Assembly (NCBI GenBank): GCA_905373705.1
Contig: CAJPUA010000079.1
Location: 1-5,588 of the forward strand
Direction of reading: 5' to 3'
Origin: an uncultured Schwartzia sp.
Lineage (GTDB): Bacteria; Bacillota; Negativicutes; Selenomonadales; Selenomonadaceae
DNA: 5,588 nucleotides
The translations under genes were made by a program, and so were the position numbers. The notes under the pieces are model-generated. The model saw nothing but the letters and a program-made list of their open reading frames with translations. It was not told the DNA's origin and did not search any database. The stretch's first letter is position 1. Every line of letters starts with the position of its first letter. Shown here one piece after another: positions 1 through 5,588 of this stretch.

Positions 1-1
1 G

Positions 2-769
2 CGGATGCCGGTGACGTTTAGGTGTATGACCGTCGGCGTTCTGGCGATCGCCGGAGTGCCGCCCCTGGCGGGTTTTTTCTCTAAGGACGCCATCCTCGCT
101 GCGGCGGCTGAGGTCAGTATGCCGCTGTATTTGCTCGCGGTGCTTACCGCGTTTATGACCGCGTTTTATATGGCGCGTCTCCTGTTCGTGGCGTTTTTCG
201 GCGAGCTCCGCCCGGACTGCCCGGCACAGGAAACGAACGGTTGGATGCGCTGGCCGCTCATCGTACTGGCGCTGCTCTCCGTCGGGAGCGGTCTGTGGGG
301 ACATTTCGCGGGCTTTGGCGAATGGGTTCGCTTTGGCCCTGCGGCGGAGGAAGGGATTGACTGGATGATTGCCGGGACCTCGACATTACTGACCTTTCTT
401 GCCTTTGGCCTGGCGTATGAAATATACGTTGCGAAGCGGTTTTCCGCTTATGAGATCAGCCAACGGCTGGGGATTTTCTACACGCTAAGCTATAATAAAT
501 ATTATATCGACGAGATTTACACGCTTATCCGCGAAACCTTTGTGGATAAACTGGGAGAGATCCTTTACTGGATCGACCTTCATATTGTCGATGGCGTAGT
601 CAATGGTTTAGCCCGGGGCGTCCGCATCGTCAGCGAGATTCTGGCGTTGGTGCAAAACGGGCAGGTGCAGCGCTATGTGGCGGTATTTTACTGCGGTGTT
701 ATCGTGTTGGCGGCTTACGGTCTCTTCTATGCTTTTCGCGTACTGTTGATGGTGGGAGGTGCATTCTGA
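2..769 (+). CDS. nuoL: NADH-quinone oxidoreductase subunit L, C-terminal part (5' end outside window)
   Basis: NuoL is the distal antiporter-like subunit of the complex I membrane arm and pumps protons across the cytoplasmic membrane. The reading frame is open to the left edge (an Arg codon precedes the first Met), so the ATG at 5 is an internal residue. About 255 residues are visible, against roughly 600 for the family. The PPLAGFFSKDAIL segment (about residues 19-31 from that Met) is the NuoL TM12 signature; its Lys (residue 27) corresponds to the proton-channel lysine of E. coli NuoL (K399). YNKYYIDEIY (163-172) is characteristic of the NuoL C-terminal extension, followed by an amphipathic stretch that should form the long lateral helix and a last membrane helix (about 225-250). 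The stop codon overlaps the nuoM start (TGATG). No anomaly is seen in this part. Identification is firm. Confidence 0.95.
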   Translation, partial: RMPVTFRCMTVGVLAIAGVPPLAGFFSKDAILAAAAEVSMPLYLLAVLTAFMTAFYMARLLFVAFFGELRPDCPAQETNGWMRWPLIVLALLSVGSGLWGHFAGFGEWVRFGPAAEEGIDWMIAGTSTLLTFLAFGLAYEIYVAKRFSAYEISQRLGIFYTLSYNKYYIDEIYTLIRETFVDKLGEILYWIDLHIVDGVVNGLARGVRIVSEILALVQNGQVQRYVAVFYCGVIVLAAYGLFYAFRVLLMVGGAF

Positions 770-2298
770 TGGGCTTCCCGATCCTTTCTACAGTGTTGCT
801 GGTCCCTTTAGCAGCGGCGCTCCTGTTGTGTTTTTTGCCGCGTGAAGCACGGGACATGATACGGCGGACGGCGGCGTTAGCGATGCTGCTGGCGTTTGGC
901 CTGACACTTTATGCGTATATTTCTTACGATACCGCTCTCGGCGGTATGCAGTTTACAGAGGAAATACCGTGGATAACGGATCTTGGCGTTTCTTATGCGC
1001 TGGGCGTTGACGGCATTTCTCTCCCGATGCTTTTGCTGACGGACGTCATCGGTCTGGCATCGGTATTCAGCTCGTGGCGTATTGAGCACCGGACGAAGGA
1101 GTTCTTTGTTCTTCTTCTGGTGTTAATCTCTGGTGTGACAGGGACCTTCATCGCCCGAGATTTGTTCATCTTTTTACTGTGTTATGAGGTCGTGGTCATT
1201 CCCATCTACATTATGGTGCTCATCTGGGGATCGACGAAACGGGTTGCGAAAGAGTATGCCGGCATGAAGCTGACGATATTCCTTTTGATGGGATCGGCCT
1301 TTATGCTGGTCGGCGTGGTGGCGCTTTACCTTACGGCGTATCCGGCGGGCGAGCGCACCTTTGATATTGCGGCACTGGTGCGGGCGAGCCAGATGGGAAG
1401 CTTTAGCGCGGAGTTTCAGATTTTTGCCTTTTTGCTCCTGCTCCTGGGTTTTGGCTCCTTACTTTCGATGTTTCCTTTCCATAGTTGGTCCCCGGATGGC
1501 TATGCCGGGGCGCCGACGGCAGTATCCATGATTCATGCAGGCGTGCTGAAAAAGATCGGCGGTTACGGACTTATCCGCCTGGGACTTGTCGTTTTACCGC
1601 TGGGAGCAAAATTCTGGGCGCCGTTAATTGCCGGGCTCGCTATGATCAATGTTCTCTATGCAGCATACATCGCTTTGGTTCAAAAGGATCTCAAGTACAT
1701 CATCGGTTATTCGTCTGTTTCACACATGGGCTATGTCCTGCTGGGCTTCGCGGCGCTCAACGTGGTGAGCGTTACCGGTGCGGTTGCGAATATGGTGGCG
1801 CATGGTATCATGGCGTCGCTGTTCTTCTCGCAGATCGGCTATATTTACGAGCGAACGCATCTCAGGAGTATTCCTGAGCTCGCCGGGCTGGCGCATCATT
1901 TGCCCCGGCTGACCGTTGGCTTTATGCTGGCAGGGTTGGCGTCCGTCGGTCTGCCGGGACTTATCGAGTTTGTGCCGGAGTTTACGATCTTCGTAGGGAC
2001 GCTTGACGTTTATCCTGTATTTGCTGTTTTGGCAATCGCGGGGATCGTTTTCACGGCGCTTTATATTCTCCGGATGTTGGCTAAGGTGTTGTTCGGGCCG
2101 CGCTCGGAGCGCTTCGTAGGCGTTCCTGACGAGCGGGGCGTCGATCTCGTGCCGCTCATCCTGCTGGGTGTGTTTTTGGTGGGGTTTGGCATTTTCCCCG
2201 AGCTTTTGATGGGGGTTATTCGTTCCGGCGTAACGCCGCTTGAGCCGCTTTTGAAAGGATTAGCCGCGGTGCCGACAATGCTGGGAGGTGGGTTCTGA
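769..2298 (+). CDS. nuoM: NADH-quinone oxidoreductase subunit M, with atypical channel residues
   Basis: NuoM is the middle antiporter-like proton-pumping subunit of complex I. It has 509 residues, the same as E. coli NuoM, and is hydrophobic throughout, consistent with 14 membrane helices. The start overlaps the nuoL stop and is preceded by GGGAGG (754-759). Recognisable segments are the TM5 glutamate (LLCYEVVVIPIY, E140, equivalent to E. coli E144), the TM7-8 region with FPFHSWSPDGYAGAPTAVS (235-253) and AGVLKKIGGYG (257-267; K262 matches K265), the YSSVSHMGYVLLGFAA segment, and TM12 GLPGLIEFVPEF (394-405; E404 matches E407). Odd points: the TM7 lysine (E. coli K234) aligns with Leu231, there is a second Lys at 261, and Glu400 sits where Gly or Asn is usual. 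The family call is secure. Whether the protein pumps in the standard way is open. Confidence 0.96.
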   Translation: MGFPILSTVLLVPLAAALLLCFLPREARDMIRRTAALAMLLAFGLTLYAYISYDTALGGMQFTEEIPWITDLGVSYALGVDGISLPMLLLTDVIGLASVFSSWRIEHRTKEFFVLLLVLISGVTGTFIARDLFIFLLCYEVVVIPIYIMVLIWGSTKRVAKEYAGMKLTIFLLMGSAFMLVGVVALYLTAYPAGERTFDIAALVRASQMGSFSAEFQIFAFLLLLLGFGSLLSMFPFHSWSPDGYAGAPTAVSMIHAGVLKKIGGYGLIRLGLVVLPLGAKFWAPLIAGLAMINVLYAAYIALVQKDLKYIIGYSSVSHMGYVLLGFAALNVVSVTGAVANMVAHGIMASLFFSQIGYIYERTHLRSIPELAGLAHHLPRLTVGFMLAGLASVGLPGLIEFVPEFTIFVGTLDVYPVFAVLAIAGIVFTALYILRMLAKVLFGPRSERFVGVPDERGVDLVPLILLGVFLVGFGIFPELLMGVIRSGVTPLEPLLKGLAAVPTMLGGGF

Positions 2299-3737
2299 TG
2301 GATTTCTGGGCAATCAGTACGGAGATCGAGATCCTCGTCCTCATGCTGATCACAATTCTGATGGATCTCGTTTTGCCGAAGGCGGATTGCCGCCGCAGCG
2401 TGGGCTATATCACGGCAGCGGGGCTGGCGGCGATCCTCTTCGCCGCGATTGGTCGCTATCACGCGGGCGTGAGCCCGACGTTTTTTGCCGGACTGTTTTT
2501 AGTGGATAATTACGCCCTGTTTTTTAAGCAGATGTTTATTATAGCGATTATTTTCGCGGTGCTGTTCTCTCTCGACTACGTGGAAAAGTGCCTGCGGTAT
2601 CGCGGCGAATACTATACGCTGCTCTTGTCGGCGCTTCTGGGCATGTGCGTGCTGGCGTCGGCGAACGATTTCCTGACGGCTTTCATCGGACTGGAACTGA
2701 TGACGGTATCCTTCTATATTCTTGTCGGGTTGCGGATGGATTCCGCGGCCTCCAGCGAGGCGGCAGTCAAATATCTGGTCGTCGGGGCGGGATCGACCGC
2801 CGTGCTCTTGTATGGGATCAGTCTTGTTTACGGCGCGGGAGAGAGTTTGCGCTTCGAGGAAGTTTGCCAAAATATCCATCTTTTTTACGCGGCAGGGCTA
2901 GTTGGGGCGATCCTGGTGATGATCGGATTTTTCTTCAAATTATCCGTTATTCCTTTCCACATGTGGGCGCCGGACGTTTACCAGGGCGCGCCGACGCCGG
3001 TCACAGCGCTCTTGGCAATGGCGTCCAAGGCGGCGGGAGTCGCCGTTTTTATGCGGGTTATTTACACGGCGTTTGTTTTCATCGGTCAATACTGGCTGCC
3101 GCTGCTCTCCGGGTTTGCAGCGCTTTCGATGATCGGCGGCAATATCATGGCGATGCGCCAGACGGATATTAAGCGTATGCTCGCTTATTCATCCATCGCC
3201 CAGGCGGGCTATATGGTGGCGGGTATGGCGGCGGCGGATTATGCGGGCATGAAAGCGGTCATGTTCTACGCGATGCTCTATGTTTTCGCGAATGTCGGCG
3301 CGTTTGCCGTGCTTTCCGTCGTCGATACCGAACGGGGCGGAACGACACACCGCCATATTACCGGGCTGGCACAGGCCGCGCCCCTTTTGGCAGCGGTTAT
3401 GACCGTATCGCTCCTCTCTATGGCGGGAATCCCGCCGACAGCGGGATTTGCCGGGAAAATCTACATTTTTACGGCGGCGGTAGAGCAAGGATATCTGTGG
3501 CTGGCCTTTGTCGGTTTTATCATGTCGATGATTTCTGTCTACTATTATCTGCTCGTCGCCAAAGCCATGTACCGCGATCTTGCGGCGGAGGAAGAAGGCT
3601 ATGCCGCTCCCGTGCGCGTTCCCACGGCGGTTCGGCTGACCGTCCTCGTTTCCCTCGTCATGACGCTGGGCATCGGTATTTGTCCCGAATTTTTAGCCAA
3701 CATCACGAATATTGTTGCGCAGACGTTTATGCGGTAA
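2298..3737 (+). CDS. nuoN: NADH-quinone oxidoreductase subunit N
   Basis: NuoN is the antiporter-like subunit nearest the peripheral arm of complex I and contributes to proton translocation. It has 479 residues, close to the E. coli length (485), and is strongly hydrophobic with about 14 helices. All key residues are in place by comparison with E. coli NuoN: Glu133 in TM5 (FIGLELMTVSFY), Lys214 in TM7 (FFFKLSVIPFHMWAPDVYQG), Lys244 in TM8 (LLAMASKAAG), and Lys387 in TM12 (GIPPTAGFAGKIYIF). The start ATG overlaps the nuoM TGA by one base and follows GGGAGGTG (2283-2290), so translation is probably coupled. It is the last gene of the nuo operon visible here, as NuoN is in most nuo operons. No clear intrinsic terminator follows. 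The contrast between its complete set of channel residues and the altered NuoM is notable. Confidence 0.97.
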   Translation: MDFWAISTEIEILVLMLITILMDLVLPKADCRRSVGYITAAGLAAILFAAIGRYHAGVSPTFFAGLFLVDNYALFFKQMFIIAIIFAVLFSLDYVEKCLRYRGEYYTLLLSALLGMCVLASANDFLTAFIGLELMTVSFYILVGLRMDSAASSEAAVKYLVVGAGSTAVLLYGISLVYGAGESLRFEEVCQNIHLFYAAGLVGAILVMIGFFFKLSVIPFHMWAPDVYQGAPTPVTALLAMASKAAGVAVFMRVIYTAFVFIGQYWLPLLSGFAALSMIGGNIMAMRQTDIKRMLAYSSIAQAGYMVAGMAAADYAGMKAVMFYAMLYVFANVGAFAVLSVVDTERGGTTHRHITGLAQAAPLLAAVMTVSLLSMAGIPPTAGFAGKIYIFTAAVEQGYLWLAFVGFIMSMISVYYYLLVAKAMYRDLAAEEEGYAAPVRVPTAVRLTVLVSLVMTLGIGICPEFLANITNIVAQTFMR

Positions 3738-3841
3738 TCGCGGTGTCTTTGTCACCGGAGACTGCTGAGGAAAGGGTGCTCCACGGGGATGACCGTGAGG
3801 TAGACGTCTTCGCCGTGGCACGTGATACGCTTTACGGATGA
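3738..3841 (+). other. Structured segment downstream of nuoN with a 32-codon open frame
   Basis: This short segment has two competing inverted repeats. CACGG (3782-3786) can pair with CCGTG (3793-3797). Alternatively, CCACGG (3781-3786) can pair with CCGTGG (3813-3818), extended by GTG (3776-3778) with CAC (3819-3821); the loop of this longer form contains the palindrome AGACGTCT (3802-3809). A small CGGTG/CACCG hairpin (3741-3745 with 3753-3757) lies just after the nuoN stop. No T-run follows either stem, so these do not look like an intrinsic terminator. The same bases also hold an open frame from GTG 3743 to TGA 3841 (32 codons, charged, soluble-looking). It has no ribosome binding site in front, and I do not recognise the peptide. 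It could be a 3' UTR structure, a gene remnant, or chance. Confidence 0.3.
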
Positions 3842-3864
3842 TGTAAAACAGGCAAAAAGTCCTG

Positions 3865-3892
3865 TTGCAGAATGAAAAAAAGATGATAGAAT
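3865..3892 (+). promoter_or_regulatory. Candidate sigma-70-type promoter for the riboswitch-exbBD leader
   Basis: TTGCAG (3865-3870) and TAGAAT (3887-3892) are separated by 16 bases, and TG at 3884-3885 gives an extended -10 element (TGATAGAAT). The site lies at the start of an AT-rich stretch (about 3840-3940) that stands out from the GC-richer genes on both sides, as expected for a promoter. The -35 match is poor (only TTG fits). Transcription would begin near 3899, giving a leader of about 500 nucleotides before exbB. A second, weaker possibility is TTAATA (3910-3915) with CATAAT (3934-3939) and an 18-base spacer. Either would place the whole riboswitch in the transcript. Confidence 0.45.
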
Positions 3893-4030
3893 GCAGTTAT
3901 AAGTGATTTTTAATATTAATGATTCATTTTTTGCATAATCGATGAGGTCGAGACACTGACGGCGATTCGGGGCAGGATTCGCTGGGAGGATCTCGGCGCG
4001 TCGCTTGTTTAGTGTTTTGGCTCAGGGGAA

Positions 4031-4192
4031 GGGCACCGCGACAATTTTATAGCTGAGAAACGGCCGTGTTATCGGCTTAGAGTGGGGAATCCGGTGAAAA
4101 GCCGGAGCTGTCCCGCAACTGTATGGGGAGTTTTGCCATTGCGTTTCTGTCACAGAGAAATGGCAAAACGGTGAACTGAGCCAGGGTGCCAC
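4031..4192 (+). promoter_or_regulatory. Cobalamin (B12) riboswitch aptamer
   Basis: The conserved core is plain. GGGGAA (4084-4089) is followed by the P3 hairpin TCCGG/CCGGA (4090-4094 with 4102-4106), then AGCTG and the invariant CCCGCAACTGTA (4112-4123). The 3' B12-box-like segment begins GAGCCAGG (4178-4185) and continues with CC (4189-4190), though its second half departs from the usual GACCTGCC. P2 can form between GGCTTAG (4074-4080) and CTGAGCC (4176-4182). A long peripheral hairpin pairs 4130-4140 with 4159-4169 (11 perfect pairs). P1 may be GGCACC (4032-4037) with GGTGCC (4185-4190), which would leave an unusually long 5' joining region; the outer limits are therefore uncertain. In this family, adenosylcobalamin or a related cobalamin binds the RNA and lowers expression of the gene downstream, here the exbB-exbD operon. 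Confidence 0.9.
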
Positions 4193-4219
4193 TTGTTTTC
4201 TCGTCCATTTAACTAACTT

Positions 4220-4318
4220 GCGAGGCATGGGTTAGATGCGTAGAAGAGTCGAGAAGCGAGAATCGCTTCCGGTTCGTGGGATAGTTTTCTGCGTATTTAT
4301 CATCTTGCCTCGCTTTTT
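4220..4318 (+). terminator. Probable riboswitch-controlled intrinsic terminator
   Basis: GCGAGGCA (4220-4227) pairs perfectly with TGCCTCGC (4306-4313), and the 3' arm runs directly into TTTTT (4314-4318). Inside, the rod continues: AGATG (4234-4238) pairs with CATCT (4301-4305) after a six-base bulge, AGAAGA (4242-4247) pairs with TTTTCT (4285-4290) with one wobble, and the tip is GAAGCGA/TCGCTTC (4253-4259 with 4263-4269) with a three-base loop. It lies between the aptamer and exbB, where a cobalamin riboswitch expression platform is expected. A competing small hairpin, CTAAC (4213-4217) with GTTAG (4231-4235), would enclose the 5' arm and could act as an antiterminator. The hairpin is longer than most terminators and its T-run is short, so a purely structural or translational role is possible. 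Confidence 0.5.
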
Positions 4319-4405
4319 CAGGGCATGTTTTGTCAGGCGCTGTCGCGAGTTGTCGTTATTCGAAAATAGAGGCAGATAGGGTTACTTTCATGTGGAGGGA
4401 AAATA

Positions 4406-5041
4406 ATGGGAATTTTTTCGGTCGCCGTGGATTATTTCCAAAGGGGCGGCATCTGGATGTGGCCGCTGCTGCTTTCATCGTTTGCGGCGGTCGTGATCGG
4501 GGTTGAGCGGTACCTGTACTATCGGGCGAATTTTTCCAGCACAGCGTTTGTCAGGCGATTTTGTGCGCTTCTCTGCACAAGAGAGTTTGACGAGGCGCGC
4601 GTTTGCGCCGAGGAAGGCCGCGGCGTTGCGGCGAAGCTGGTACAGGACATTTTGGCGGTAAAAGGCGCCAGGGGAAAAGCGAGGGAAGCAATCGTTTACG
4701 CGAAGGCAGATCGCGCCATTGACGGTCTGGAGCAGCACCTTGATTATTTAAGTGTCATCATTGGGCTTGCCCCTATGCTGGGGCTTCTGGGGACAATTAC
4801 CGGCATGATTGGCTCCTTTAACGCGTTGAACGAGCGGCTGCAAAATCCGTTGGCGGTCACTGCCGGAATTGGAGAAGCGTTGATTACGACAGTTTTTGGG
4901 CTTTCGATCGCGATTTTCGGCATGTGTATTCACGCTTATCTCTCTGCCAAAGTGAAGACGGCGTCGCTGGATCTCTACGAGGTGGCCGAGGCTTTGGTCA
5001 GTGAGTGGGAAGAGAACGAGGATTTGGAGAAAGACATATAA
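4406..5041 (+). CDS. exbB: ExbB-type proton channel subunit of a TonB energising complex (MotA/TolQ/ExbB family)
   Basis: ExbB forms the pentameric inner-membrane channel which, with ExbD, uses the proton gradient to energise TonB. It has 211 residues with the family layout: a short N-terminus, TM1 (about 16-38, WMWPLLLSSFAAVVIGVERY), a cytoplasmic domain (about 40-112), TM2 (115-138) and TM3 (152-178), then an acidic tail. The signature APMLGLLGTITGMIGSF (122-138) carries Thr130, and GIGEALITTVFGL (154-166) carries Glu157 and Thr161/162, matching the channel residues T148, E176 and T181 of E. coli ExbB. The ATG follows GGAGGG (4394-4399) at six bases. The cobalamin riboswitch in the leader, and exbD downstream, favour ExbB over TolQ and suggest a role in B12 uptake. 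Family membership is firm; the substrate is inferred. Confidence 0.93.
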   Translation: MGIFSVAVDYFQRGGIWMWPLLLSSFAAVVIGVERYLYYRANFSSTAFVRRFCALLCTREFDEARVCAEEGRGVAAKLVQDILAVKGARGKAREAIVYAKADRAIDGLEQHLDYLSVIIGLAPMLGLLGTITGMIGSFNALNERLQNPLAVTAGIGEALITTVFGLSIAIFGMCIHAYLSAKVKTASLDLYEVAEALVSEWEENEDLEKDI

Positions 5042-5054
5042 AGTTCTTTTTCGA

Positions 5055-5135
5055 GGGAACGCATTTTCCCGTCTGAAATAAAACGCGGCGAATGTTTTTA
5101 CCGTATGAGAGATCACCGGAAAAATGCGGCGAATG
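5055..5135 (+). repeat. exbB-exbD spacer with direct repeats flanking an inverted repeat
   Basis: The 122-base gap between exbB and exbD holds a GGGAA/TTCCC hairpin (5055-5059 with 5066-5070), then a 10-base direct repeat GCGGCGAATG at 5085-5094 and again at 5126-5135. Between the copies, TTTTT-A-CCG (5095-5103) can pair with CGG-AAAAA (5117-5124), leaving one bulged A. The sequence ATGCGGCGA at 5124-5132 recurs at the exbD start codon (5164-5172), so three related copies are spaced 41 and 40 bases apart. This may be the trace of a small tandem duplication covering the exbD start, or a processing or attenuation structure. No T-run after the hairpins supports termination. Confidence 0.45.
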
Positions 5136-5163
5136 AGAAACCTGGGCAAGGGAGGGGAAAACG

Positions 5164-5577
5164 ATGCGGCGACGACCGCGAAAGATAAAGCAACCGCCTT
5201 CGCTTATGCTGAGTCCGATGATTGACATGATTTTTCTTTTGCTCGTCTTTTTTATCGTCAGCACGATGTATATGAGCGAGGTCAAGACCATTTCCTTGGC
5301 GCTTCCCATGGCGAAATATTCTGAAACGCTCAAGAAGAGTAATTTTACGGTGAGCCTGAAAAAAGACGGAACGCTTTACTTGGAGGATGCACCGATTGAG
5401 TTAGCGCCGCTTCTTGACCGAGTGAAGGAAGAAGCGAAAAGCAACACGGCTTTTTCCGTAACGATTCGTGCCGATGAAGAAGCAAGTTATAAACGCGTGA
5501 TCGCCCTTATTGACGCTTTGAAAGGGGCGGGCGTAACGAACTTGGGGCTGGCGACGGATCCGGAGGGTTCCCGATGA
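5164..5577 (+). CDS. exbD: ExbD/TolR-family biopolymer transport protein
   Basis: ExbD is the partner of ExbB: one membrane helix sits in the ExbB pore, and a periplasmic domain contacts TonB. It has 137 residues, close to the usual length of about 140. A basic cytoplasmic N-terminus (MRRRPRKIK) leads into LSPMIDMIFLLLVFFIVST (16-34), where Asp21 is the expected proton-carrying aspartate (D25 of E. coli ExbD). The periplasmic domain ends with the typical VTIRADEEASYKRVIALIDA and a GVTNLGLATDP segment (about 99-132). The start is set by GGGAGGGG (5149-5156) seven bases upstream. It lies 122 bases after exbB, and the stop overlaps the next gene (ATGA), so the three genes are probably one operon under the upstream riboswitch. 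TolR is the alternative, but no tol genes are nearby. Confidence 0.94.
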   Translation: MRRRPRKIKQPPSLMLSPMIDMIFLLLVFFIVSTMYMSEVKTISLALPMAKYSETLKKSNFTVSLKKDGTLYLEDAPIELAPLLDRVKEEAKSNTAFSVTIRADEEASYKRVIALIDALKGAGVTNLGLATDPEGSR

Positions 5578-5588
5578 CGGCGAAAACG
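5574..5588 (+). CDS. Start of a third operon gene, probably tonB (3' end outside window)
   Basis: An ATG at 5574 overlaps the exbD stop (ATGA) and is preceded by GGAGGG (5562-5567) with six bases of spacing, a convincing start site. Only five codons (MTAKT) are inside the window, so the protein cannot be identified from its sequence. In exbB-exbD operons the next gene is very often tonB, whose product begins with a short cytoplasmic stretch before a single membrane helix. That identity is inferred from position alone, so no symbol is assigned. Confidence 0.5.

Noticed and set aside
5..7. ATG at position 5 as the start of a 254-residue protein
   Set aside because: The frame is open upstream to the window edge, and the sequence begins in the middle of the NuoL family alignment, so this Met is internal.
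877..1089. Minus-strand open frames within nuoM, nuoN, exbB and exbD (for example this one)
   Set aside because: They lie opposite clearly homologous genes and give low-complexity, basic translations typical of antisense shadows.
3767..3790. GAGGAAAG followed by GCTCCAC, resembling the start of the conserved RNase P RNA core
   Set aside because: The diagnostic bases between the two motifs do not match, and the unassigned stretch of about 100 bases is far too short for RNase P RNA; none of its other conserved elements follow.
3497..3841. 114-codon open frame overlapping the end of nuoN
   Set aside because: Most of it lies inside nuoN in another frame, with no ribosome binding site. Only the part beyond the nuoN stop is worth noting, and it is listed separately with low confidence.
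3847..3866. AACAGG/CCTGTT hairpin as the nuo operon terminator
   Set aside because: The stem has only six pairs with an eight-base loop and is followed by GCAGAATG rather than a T-run on the + strand. It also overlaps the candidate -35 region.
4022..4228. 68-codon open frame on the minus strand across the riboswitch
   Set aside because: It coincides with the aptamer RNA, whose conserved bases and stems explain the sequence; the predicted peptide resembles nothing I know.
4330..4359. TTGTCA with CGTTAT as a second promoter directly before exbB
   Set aside because: The -35 is good, but the -10 matches the consensus at only three positions and the spacer is 18 bases. A promoter here would also bypass the riboswitch.

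Overview
The window joins the 3' end of a respiratory complex I (nuo) operon to the start of a TonB-energising operon that carries a cobalamin riboswitch in its leader. All genes are on the + strand. The ExbB/ExbD pair implies an outer membrane with TonB-dependent receptors. The strong GGAGG-type ribosome binding sites, moderately GC-rich genes, and B12-riboswitch control of a TonB system would suit a diderm Firmicute (Negativicutes such as the Selenomonas/Sporomusa/Megasphaera relatives). That placement is inference from style and context; no taxonomic marker gene is present.

Region 1 (1-3737) holds the C-terminal part of nuoL, then complete nuoM and nuoN. These are the three antiporter-like, proton-pumping membrane subunits of NADH:quinone oxidoreductase. 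Consecutive genes overlap by one base in TGATG junctions, which indicates translational coupling. NuoN and the visible part of NuoL carry the expected charged channel residues. NuoM does not: the normally conserved lysine in TM7 is a leucine, while an extra lysine (TM8) and an extra glutamate (TM12) lie next to the usual ones.

Region 2 (3738-4405, 668 bases with no confident gene) is regulatory. It contains a short structured segment after nuoN that also holds a 32-codon open frame, an AT-rich stretch with a plausible extended -10 promoter, and a long leader with a clear cobalamin riboswitch core (B12-box-like sequences at about 4084-4123 and 4178-4195). Downstream is a large rod-shaped hairpin ending in five T residues, which looks like the riboswitch's terminator, and then the exbB ribosome binding site.

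Region 3 (4406-5588) has exbB, a 122-base gap with direct repeats, exbD, and the first five codons of a third gene overlapping exbD, which by position is probably tonB. ExbB and ExbD form the inner-membrane proton channel that energises TonB. With the riboswitch upstream, the simplest reading is a TonB system made when cobalamin is scarce, to drive B12 uptake through outer-membrane receptors encoded elsewhere.

I see no wholly new system. The most notable points are the atypical NuoM channel residues and the regulatory architecture of the exbBD leader.
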